Shown one piece after another: positions 22,901-31,274 of a DNA stretch of 31,274 bases (the first letter of the stretch is position 1; each line of letters begins with the position of its first letter). A program made the position numbers and the translations under genes. The notes below the pieces were generated by a model. That model ran no database searches. It worked only from the letters and a program-made list of their open reading frames with translations, and was not told the DNA's origin. The DNA is from Haplomitrium mnioides (taxonomy: Eukaryota > Marchantiophyta > Haplomitriopsida > Calobryales): assembly GCA_049999725.1 (NCBI GenBank), contig JBNGIS010017022.1, positions 1 to 31,274 of the forward strand, given 5' to 3'.

Positions 22901-23330
22901 ACAACTGCTACTATGAACCAAGAATATGCTATTCAAATCAAAAACTCTTTTTCTTTTTGCAAAAAAAATAAAAAATGTTTTAGATTCAAAAAACAAGAAA
23001 AACAAAAGTATCTCTCAAAACAAACTAAAAGAGTTTTTCAAACTGATTTTGGGCATTTTTAATAAGCTTATTAGATCAAAATGAATTATTTGTCTCCAAA
23101 ATTTAATGAAATTTTTTTTTTTAAAATGTTGAAAATATAAAAAACAATCAAAAGTCTAGAAATTTTCTTTTAGATAAACTAAGAATTTGTAGTTCAAACT
23201 TCATGCGTGTATAGACATAATGTCCATACAAACCTTTTATTTGAAAAATAAACAAAAAATTTGGGTAAAAACCCAACCAGGCTTTAGAAGTACTAATTTG
23301 GAGTCTCCAAACACAAAAGCTTCATAAACT
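22901..23330. other. AT-rich unique segment
   Basis: After copy 2 the sequence becomes A-rich on the plus strand (runs of A with TTTTAGATTCAAAAAAC, AAAATATAAAAAACAATC). I see no repeat unit, conserved open frame or RNA gene here. It separates the 0.6-kb repeats from the 37-bp minisatellite. Confidence 0.6.
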
Positions 23331-23910
23331 AAACCTTGTGGCGAGTTTAGAGCTCTATTTTGAAATCCAAGCAGGAAAGGGTCTTTCAATTCTGCTTTGG
23401 AGTCTATATGCGCATAGGGTTTAGTAGTCATATTGCACAAAGGGCTTAGCAATCCAAAAGCGTCTAAAATTCAAAAATCCATGTGTGGAAAGGAGTCAAT
23501 AGTCGAAAGCATAGCGGTTAGAGCAATCTGTGCACGCAGTGGGTTTCAAAATCTACATGAGAGTCTAAATACAAAGAGGGTTCTAAGTTTTAGATCAGAG
23601 TCCCTACGCATATAGGGTTCCAAGTTCTGCATCAAAGTCTATGCGCACATAAGGTTTCAAGTTCTATGTTGGAGTCTATACGCGTTTAAGGTTCCAAGTT
23701 CCACATCAAAGTCTTTGCGCACATAGGGTTTTGAGCTCTACATTAGAGTCTATGCACACACAAGGTTCTAAGTTTTGCATCAAAGTCTATGCACTATAAA
23801 GTTTTGAGTTCTGCATCACAATTTATGAGTGAATAAAGTTCCAAGTCTTGCATCAAAGTCTATGAGCATATAGGGTTCCAAGTTCCACATCAAAGTCCAT
23901 ACACACATGA
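23331..23910. repeat. 37-bp minisatellite, block 1
   Basis: Degenerate tandem repeat whose unit runs GGGTTCCAAGTTCTGCAT, then CAAAGTCTATGCGCACATA. Counting consecutive GGTT starts between about 23590 and 23760 gives 37 bases each time. Units left of 23590 are more diverged but keep AGTCTATATGCGCATAGGG. CG is frequent for such AT-rich DNA (TGCGCA). It is unrelated to the 51-bp satellite. Chance open frames cross it on both strands but do not follow the repeat. Confidence 0.85.
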
Positions 23911-24185
23911 TTCAATCTAGATTAGTTCCCCACCTACTTTGGCCATAGGATTGAAACTCCAATTGTACTATATGTCATGAACCTCCCTCTCTAGAGAGGC
24001 AATTTGTGCAAAATCACTATTCATCTTAAGAATCAAAAGGAACCAAGCAACCATTCTAGCTCATAGGCTAGAAAAGCTCTCTTAGCCAAGGCAAACTAGA
24101 TCTACTCTTGTGTCTTTGCACGCTAGGATTCCCGTGAGTTCACACAAGCATAGATTACAAGGAGTCCATATGGATATGGATCTTA
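23911..24185. other. Spacer between minisatellite blocks
   Basis: About 275 bp of unique-looking sequence (GATTAGTTCCCCACCTACTT, CTCTCTAGAGAGGCAATTTG, CACACAAGCATAGATTAC). CTCTCTAGAGAG at 23990-24001 region is a small perfect palindrome. I see no gene. Confidence 0.5.
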
Positions 24186-24640
24186 AAGGCTTTAGAGTTC
24201 CAGTTCAAAGTCCATTAATGAAAGAGCTTCAACATTCTATGTGTGCATAGGCTTTAGAGTTCATGTTTAGAGTCCATATGCGCATGGGCTTCAACAATCC
24301 ATACACTCATAGAGTTTAACAGTCTATGCACACATAGTCTTTAGAGTTCTTGTTCAAAGTCCATGCACATATAGGCTTCAACATTCCATGTATGCACGGG
24401 CTTTAGTATTCCATGCTCGCATAGGCTTTAGTGTTCTTATTCTGAGTCCATACATGCATTGGCTTCAACATTTCATGTGCACATGGGCTTTAACATTCCA
24501 TGTGCGCAAAGGCACTAGAGTTTATGTTCGAAGTCCATACATGCATGAGCTTCAACAGCCTATGCACACATAAGCTTCAATAATCCATGCGCATATAGGC
24601 TTCACCAATTCATGCATGTACGGGCATGTATGTATAGCTA
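24186..24640. repeat. 37/25-bp minisatellite, block 2 (compound)
   Basis: A related minisatellite in which 37-bp units (GGCTTTAGAGTTCATG, then TTTAGAGTCCATATGCGCATG) alternate with 25-bp short units (GGCTTCAACAATCCATACAC, then TCATA). The short unit fits a 12-bp internal deletion of the long one. Patterns such as 37-25-25 recur, so this is a small higher-order repeat derived from the same family as block 1. Confidence 0.8.
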
Positions 24641-24696
24641 TGAAGTCAGTGTGTGAAACAATAACTCATTAGTGTTTTGTGGCTCAAAGTAGTGGT
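24641..24696. other. Short junction between minisatellite and 0.6-kb repeat
   Basis: About 55 bp of transition sequence (ATGAAGTCAGTGTGTGAAAC) with nothing recognisable. Confidence 0.5.
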
Positions 24697-25349
24697 TGTT
24701 CTTGTTGTGTATGATTCAAATGTCCTCCATTTCATGGTGTCTTATGAGTCTCAAAGTGTTTTAGTTCTCTGATCCAAACTTGGCTTGAGAATACCCTTGA
24801 CTGATCGCTACCTATCTATGGGCAATCTCATGAGACTTAGCTTTCTACTGCTTGGTCTAATAACTTTATGCTCGCCCTTGCTCAATGCTTCTTGATCTCT
24901 CTCCACTATAACTAGTTGGATCTTACATCACCCATTCTAATCTTGACTCTTGATTATGTTCCACTAGCCTATATTGATCTTGACATGTTATCTCATTCCT
25001 TTATGACTTCATTATTATCGTAGCTTGAATCATTTTTTGCAATGTCTTGGCTATTAGTTATCATTGCATAGTGTTGATATTGCCATGTCTTGACTCACCT
25101 CACTACATGTTTTTGTTTATCTTCAAACGTTTAGTTTCCATTGCATCTTGACTCAAAGACTACTATGATTCTAAGTCTAGACTAACAATTGTTGTGTGCC
25201 AATCTTTGTATTGTACTCCAATCTTGAATTATTATGATTATGTACTAACTTTTGTTTATGGTTTTTGAGTTACTTCTTGCTTAATGTTTCCACTTTCTCC
25301 ACATTATTTGTGCACTTTAATTTTATCTTTTTTTTTTTTGCGTGAATGT
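24697..25349. repeat. ~0.6-kb repeat, copy 3 (longest)
   Basis: Begins at the CTTGTTGTGTATGATTCAAA landmark and runs about 653 bp to the next CTCAACTTGTTGTGC at 25350. It carries both segments that are missing from copy 1 or copy 2 (CTTGACTCTTGATTATGTTC and ATCATTTTTTGCAATGTC), so it is the best model of the full unit. Ends with a poly-T run near 25328-25339. Confidence 0.85.
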
Positions 25350-25799
25350 CTCAACTTGTTGTGCATGATTAAAATGTCCTCCATTCCTCGATGTCTTATA
25401 AAATTTCCTCCATTCTTCGATACCTTTGGTTCTTTGATCCAAACTTGGTTCGAGTCCTTACTACATATCTATGGGAGTTGTAATGAGACTTGGCTTTCTA
25501 CTACTTGGTCTAATAACTTGATACTCGTCATTGTTCAGTGTCTCTTGATCTTCCTTGCTATGACCACTTAGATCTTACATGGCTCATTCTAATCTTGACT
25601 CTTAATTGTGCTCTACTAACATATACTGATTTTGATGTGTTATTTTATTCTTTCGTGACTTTGTTATTATCGTAGCTTGAACCATTTTGCACAATCTTGG
25701 CTACTAGTTGTCATTTCATAGTCTTGATATTGCCATGTTTTGACTCAACTCACTATATGATTTTTTCTATCTTCAAACTTGTAGTTCCCATTATATCTT
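25350..25799. repeat. ~0.6-kb repeat, copy 4 (truncated)
   Basis: Head-to-tail after copy 3. It contains an internal partial duplication of the TCCTCCATTC...CGAT segment (about 25377-25425), and it stops after GTAGTTCCCATTATATCTTG, where the other copies continue into the TGATTC-AGTCTA region. The break at 25800 coincides with the start of the TGTCACGAG segment. Confidence 0.8.
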
Positions 25800-25892
25800 G
25801 TGTCACGAGCATACATATTGCTTACACAACTACATCTTCCACACACATTCCATAACATTTGCAATTATACAACAAAGAATAGCAAACAATTG

Positions 25893-25921
25893 GGTCTCAT
25901 GCACATACAATGCATGAGACC
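25893..25921. other. Perfect 11-bp inverted repeat
   Basis: GGTCTCATGCA at 25893-25903 and TGCATGAGACC at 25911-25921 are exact reverse complements around a 7-base loop (CATACAA). Not followed by a T or U run that would suggest a terminator. Role unknown. Confidence 0.9.
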
Positions 25922-26063
25922 TCACAATGTTTTTCTTGAGTGGTACCTTTTAAGTAAATTCTCATTAATTGTTTCGACATCCGAATGAGTGCACCTTTGC
26001 TCACAAAGGATCAAAATTTTTCCAAGAGCTACATTACCTCAACTCTCCTCTTGCTCCATGTGG

Positions 26064-26086
26064 CATCGAAAGAAAACCTTTCGATG
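26064..26086. other. Perfect 9-bp inverted repeat
   Basis: CATCGAAAG at 26064-26072 and CTTTCGATG at 26078-26086 pair exactly around the loop AAAAC. Second hairpin in the same ~400-bp segment. Role unknown. Confidence 0.9.
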
Positions 26087-26202
26087 AGAATACATAACCT
26101 TATATACTTAGGCACAATAGACAAAAAACTCAAAATACCTTAACATAGAAATCAACTTGGATTGGTGTGACATTTTTCATGTGCATACACATCGCTTACA
26201 AA

Positions 26203-29200
26203 ACTACTATCATATATGTTTAGAGGTTCTTGACTCGTGAATCTTGAAGAAGAAACACAATCATATATGTTTACAGTTTCTTGACTCGTGAATCTTGAAG
26301 TATAAATACACTCATATATGTTTATAGTTTATTGACTCGTAAATCTGAAAGTATAGATACCATCATATATGTTTAGAGTTTCTTCACTCGTGAATCTGAA
26401 AGTATAGATACCATGATATATGTTTAGAGATTCTTGACTAGTGAATCTTGAAGTATAAATACAATCATATATGTTTACAGTTTCCTGACTCGTGAATCTT
26501 AAAGTATAGATACCATCATATATGTTTACTGTTTCTTCACTTGTGAACCTTGAAGTATAAATACTATCATATATGTTTATAGATTTTTCACTCGAGAATC
26601 TTGAAGAATAATTACAATCATATATGTTCACAGTTTCTTCACTCGTGAATCTGAAAGCATAGATACCATCACATATGTTTACAGTTTGTTGACTCGTGAA
26701 TCTTGAAGTCTAAATACTATCATATATGTTTAAAGATTCTTGACTCATGAATTTTGATGTATAAAAACTATCATATATGTTTACAGTTTCTTGACTCGTG
26801 AATCTTGAAGAAGAAACACTATCATATATGTTTACAGTTTCTTGACTCGTGAATCTTGAAGTATAAATACAATCATATATCTTTACAGTTTCTTGACTCG
26901 TGAATCTGAAGGTATAGATACCATCATATATGTTTAGAGTTACTTGACTCATGAATCTTGAAGTATAAATACTATCATATATGTTTACAGGTTTTTGACT
27001 CGTGAATCTTGAAGTATAAAAACTATCATATATGTTTACAGGTTCTTGACTCGTGAATCTTGAAGTATAAATATGATCATATATGTTTACGGGTTCTTGA
27101 CTCATGAATATTGAAGAAGAAACACTATCATATATGTTTACAGTTTCTTGACTCGCGAATCTTAAAGTATAAATACAATAATATGTGTTTAGAGTTTCTT
27201 GACTCATGAATTAGAAAGTATAGATACCATCATATATGTTTACAGTTTCTTGACTCGTGAATCTAGAAGCATAAATACAATCATAAATGTCTCCACTTTC
27301 TTGACTCGTGAATTTGAAGGTATAGATACCATCATATATGTTTAGAATTAACTGACTTATGAACCGAGAGGTATAAATACTATCATATATGTTTAAAGGT
27401 TCTTGACTCGTGAATTTATAAGTATAAATACTATAATATATGTTTATAGGTTTTTGACTCGTGAATCTTGAAGTATAAATACTATCATATATGTTTACAG
27501 TTTCTATGTTTCTACGTTCTTCACTCGTGAATTGTGAAGTATAAATACTATCATATGTGTTTGAAGTATAAATACTATTATATATGTTTACACGTTCATG
27601 ACTCGTGAATCTTGAAATATAAACACTATCAGATATGTTTACAGATTCTTGACTCGTGAATTTTGATGTACAAAAACTATCATATATGTTCACAGTTTCG
27701 TGACTCGTGAATCTTGAAGAAGAAACACTATCATATATGTTTACAGTTTCTTGACTTGTGAATCTTGAAGTATAAATACTATCATGTATGTTTACAGGTT
27801 CTTCACTTCTGAATCTTAAACAAGTAACACTATAATATATGTTTACAGTTTCTTGAATCGTGAATCTTGAAGTATAAATACATCATTTATGTTTAGAGTT
27901 TCTTCACTCGTGAATCTTGAAGTGTAAATATTATTATATATGTTGACAGGCTTGTAACTCGTGAATCTTGAAATATAAAGACTATCACATATGTTTACAC
28001 GTTCTTGGCTCGTGAATCTTGCAGTATATTTACTATCATATATGTTTGAAGTATAAATACTATTTTATATGTTTATAGGTTTTTGACTCGTGAATCTTGA
28101 AGTATAAACATTATCATATATGTTTAAAGTTTTTTGACTCGTGAATCTTAAAGTATAAATACTATCATATATGTTTATAGGTTCTTGACTCGTGAATCTT
28201 GAAGGATAAGTACTATTCTATATGTTGTTTACAGGTTCTTGACTCGTGAATCTTGAAGTATAAAAACTATTATATATGTTTACAGGTTCTTCATTCATGA
28301 ATCTTGAACTATAAATACTATTATATATGTTTACAGGTTCTCGACTCGTGAATCTTGAAATATAAATACTATTATATATGTTTACAGGTTTTTGACTCGT
28401 GAATCTTGAAGTTTAAATACTATATAATATGTTTGAAGTATAGATAGCATTATATATGTTTACAAGTTCTTGACTCGTGAATCCTGAAGTATAAACACTA
28501 TCATATATGTTTACAATTTGTTGACTTGTGAATCTTAAAGTATAAACACTCACATATATATTTAAAGTTTTCTAGACTCGTGAATCTCGAAGTATAAATA
28601 CTATCATATATGTTTACAAGTTCTTGACTCATGAATCTTGAAGTATAACTACTATCATATATGTTTACAGGTTCTTGACTCGTGAATGTTGAAGAAGAAA
28701 CACTATCATATATGTTTACAGTTTCTTGACTCGTGAATCTTGAAGTATAAATACTATTATATATGTTTACAAGTTCTTGACTAGTGAATCTTCAAGTACA
28801 AATACCATCATATACGTTAACAGTTTCTTGACTCGTGATTCTTGAATTATAAATACTATTATTAATGTTTAGAGGTTTCTGACTCGTGAATCTTGAAGTA
28901 TAAACACTATTATATATGTTTACAATTTCTTGACTCATGAATCTTAAAGAAGAAACACTATCATATATGTTTACAGTTTCTTGACTCGTGAATCTTGAAG
29001 TATGAATACAATCATATATGTTTATAGTACCTTGACTCGTGAATTTGAAATTATAGATGCCATTATATATGTTTAGAGTTTATTTACTCGTGAATCTTGA
29101 AGTTTAAATACAATCATATATGTTTATAGTTTTTTGACTCATGAATCTGAAAGTATAGATACCATCATATATGTTTACGGTTTCTTGACTCGTAAATCTG

Positions 29201-31274
29201 AAAGTATAGATACCATAAAATATGTTTAGAGCTTCTTGACTCGTGAATCTTGAAGTATAAATACAATCATATAGCTCTATAGTTTCTTGACTCGTGAGTT
29301 TGAGAGTATAGATACCATCATATATGTTTATGGTTTCTTGACTCGTGAATCTTGAAGCATAAATACTATCATGAATGTTTACAGATTCTTGACTCATGAT
29401 TTTTGAAGTATAAATACCATCGTATATGTTTACAGGTTCTTGACTCGTGAATCTTGTAGAAGAAACACTATCATATATGTTTACAGTTTCTTGACTCGTA
29501 AATCTTGAAGTATAAATATGATCATATATGTTTACAGTTTCTTGACTTGTGAATCTGAAAGTATAGATACCATCATATATGTTTACAGTTTCTTGACTCG
29601 TTAATCTCGAAGTATATATACAATAATATTTGCTTACAGTGTGTTGACTCGTGAATCTGAAAGTATACAGACCATCATATATGTTTACAATTTCTTGACT
29701 CGTGAATCTTGAAGTATAAATACTATCATATATGTTTATAGGTTCTTGACTCATGAATCTTGAAGTATAAATACTATCAAATATGTTTACAGGTTCTTGA
29801 CTCGTAAATGTTGAAGAAAAAACCCTATCATATATGTTTACAGGTTTTTGACTCCTGAATCTTAGAGTATAAACACTATTATATATGTTTACAGGTTCTC
29901 GACTTGTGAATCTTGAATAAGAAACACTATTGTATATGTTTAAAGTTTCTTGAATCGTGAATCTTGAAGTATAAATACTATTATATATGTCTACATTTTC
30001 TTGACTCGTGAATCTCAAAGTATTTATACCATTATATATATTTAGAGTTTATTTACTCGTGAATCTTGAAGTATACATACAATCATATATGTTTACAGTT
30101 TGCTGACTCATGAATCTGAAAAAAATAGATACCATCATATATGTTTACAGTTTCTTGATTCGTGAATCTGAAATTATAGATACCATCATATATGTTTAGA
30201 GCTTCTTGACTCGTGAATGTTGAAGTATAAATAAAATCATATGTGTTTAAAGTTTCTTAATTTGTGAATGTGAAAGTAAAGATACCATGATATATGTTTA
30301 CAGTTTCTTGACTCGTGAATCTTGAAATATAAATACTATCATATATGTTTACCGATTCTTGACTCGTGAATTTTGAAGTATAAATACTATCATATATGTT
30401 TACAGGTTCTTGACTCGTGAATCTTGAAGAAGAAACACTATCATATATGGTTAGAGTTTCTTGACTCATGAATTTGAAAGTATTAATACCATCACACATG
30501 TTTATAGTTTCTTGACTCTTGAATCAGGAAGTATAAAGACAATCATATCTGCTTACAATGTGTTGACTCGTGAATCTGAAAGTATAGAGACCATCATATA
30601 TGTTTATAGTTTCTTGACTCGTGAATCTTGAAGTATAAATACAATCATATATGTTTACACGTTCTTGACTCATGAATCTTGATGTATAAATACTATCATT
30701 TATGTTTACACGTTCTTGACACGTGAATCTTGAAGTATAAATACTATCATATCTATTTACAGGTTCTTCACTCGTGAATTTTGAAGTATAAATACTATCA
30801 TATATATTTGAAGTAAATGTTCTATGATGTATGTTTATAGGTTCTTGACTCGTGAATCTTGAAGTATAAACACTATGATATATGTTTACAGTTTCTTGAC
30901 TCGTGAATCTTGAAGTATAAATACTATTATATATGTTTACAAGTTCTTGGCTTGTGAGTTTTTAAGTATACATACTATCATTTATGTTTACAAGTTCTTG
31001 ACTCGTGAACCTTGAAGAAGAAAGACTATCATATATGTATAGAGTTTCTTGACTCGTGAATCTTGAAGTGTAAATAGAACCATATATGTTTACAGTTTCT
31101 TGACTTGGGAATCTCAAAGTATAGATACCATCATATATTTTTAGAGTTTCTTGACTCGTGAATCTTGAAGTATAAGTACAATCATATATAATTACAGTTT
31201 GTTGACTCGTGAATCTGAAAGTATAAATACCATCATATATGTTTAGAGTTTCTTGACTCGTGAATCTTGAAGTA
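26203..31274. repeat. 51-bp satellite array, block 3
   Basis: The satellite resumes in mid-monomer (CTACTATCATATATG) and continues to the window edge. Types B, C and D are frequent from the first monomers, unlike the uniform A array left of the island. The segment around 27480-28900 again has the 15-bp insertion plus 27-bp short-monomer cassette (27497-27590), further short monomers near 28045 and 28433, and many A units. Two copies of the GAATTTTGATGTA module lie about 0.9 kb apart (26750 and 27660). The array is not finished at 31274. Confidence 0.97.
29104..30018 (-). other. Longest period-derived open frame (304 codons), probably not a gene
   Basis: About 18 monomers read through on the minus strand with a 17-residue repeat of the form FTSQETVNIYDSIYTSR. 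The variants follow the monomer types: YDSVSSSR from type C, YDGIYTFR from type B, YDCIYTSR from type D. No signal peptide or known domain is seen. Comparable frames lie at 10001-10627, 12025-12576, 13090-13587, 18963-19544, 26710-27207 and 27211-27693, always on the minus strand in the one consensus frame lacking stops. Frame-breaking indels and stops are frequent between them. I regard coding as unlikely; transcription evidence would be needed to think otherwise. Confidence 0.35.

Larger units (their letters stand above)
25801..26207. repeat. ~400-bp segment bounded by imperfect direct repeats
   Basis: GCATACATATTGCTTACACA (extending to 25833) at 25809 is repeated as GCATACACATCGCTTACAAA (extending to 26207) at 26183, 22 of 25 positions matching. 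Upstream of the two copies stand TGTCAC (25801) and TGTGAC (26166). The left copy starts where the 0.6-kb repeat breaks off and the right copy runs straight into satellite. This could be a small insertion, an LTR fragment pair or a 374-bp tandem repeat cut by the satellite; there is no coding sequence to decide. Confidence 0.6.

Noticed and set aside
22747-22971. Short plus-strand frames in the island (also 24388-24573, 25284-25571, 25800-25988)
   Set aside because: They cross repeat copies without being conserved between them, and show no domain or codon pattern.
23237-23615. Overlapping short frames on both strands over the 37-bp minisatellite
   Set aside because: 37 is not a multiple of three, so frames cannot follow the repeat; these are chance gaps between stops.
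25893-25921. Transcription terminator hairpin
   Set aside because: The perfect stem is not followed by a T run and no gene ends nearby.
29104-30018. Minus-strand open frames with a 17-residue repeat as real protein-coding genes
   Set aside because: They follow mechanically from a 51-bp period with one stop-free frame, their ATG starts often come from CpG decay, frame breaks are frequent, and no known domain or signal is present. Kept only as one low-confidence entry.
40-31274. CRISPR array
   Set aside because: The units are contiguous variants of one monomer with no unique spacers between conserved repeats, and the context is a plant-type retrotransposon.
40-31274. Bacterial-type promoters (TTGACT with a TATAAA-like box)
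   Set aside because: Spacing between the boxes is 14 bp rather than about 17, and the sequence is eukaryotic.
40-31274. Functional centromere
   Set aside because: A satellite with higher-order structure and an LTR insertion is compatible with a centromere, but also with subtelomeric or knob heterochromatin. Nothing in the sequence decides this.

Overview
This window is non-coding, repeat-dominated nuclear DNA, most likely from a land plant. The pointer to plants is a Ty1/copia retrotransposon with a UBN2-type gag, a TGGTGTCAGAGCC primer-binding site of the kind used by plant copia elements, and TG...CA LTRs. The lineage cannot be narrowed by eye. I see no intact host gene, rRNA, tRNA or CRISPR array.

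About 22.8 kb is one AT-rich satellite with a 51-bp monomer, roughly 440 copies, in three blocks: 40-2884, 6702-21629 and 26203-31274. 20376-20426 is a near-canonical monomer. Because 51 is divisible by 3 and one minus-strand frame of the consensus has no stop, the array throws up many long minus-strand open frames with a 17-residue period (FTSQETVNIYDSIYTSR), up to 304 codons. I judge these to be by-products of the period, not genes. Four recurrent monomer types (A, B, C, D), a 27-bp short monomer and a 15-bp insertion are combined into several local higher-order repeats: ~501 bp at 1782-2884, ~660 bp at 7920-9260, and ~0.9 kb at 13070-13990 and 14695-15565. A B-D dimer module is scattered through the array. 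The stretch 19545-21629 is unusually uniform.

2885-6701 is a decayed copia element inserted inside a monomer. It has two ~375-bp LTRs (about 94.5% identical over 361 aligned positions), a primer-binding site, a polypurine tract, and a short 3.07-kb interior holding broken gag, protease, integrase, reverse transcriptase and RNase H remnants. Every catalytic region I could place is damaged or partly missing.

21630-26202 is a 4.6-kb island without satellite. It holds four copies of a ~0.56-0.65-kb repeat arranged as two pairs. Between the pairs lie an AT-rich stretch and two blocks of a 37-bp minisatellite, the second with 25-bp short units. The right end is a ~400-bp segment with an imperfect terminal direct repeat and two perfect hairpins. 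The satellite differs in type on the two sides of the island.

Four runs of N (one of exactly 100, three of exactly 10) lie in the satellite, so local copy numbers are not reliable.
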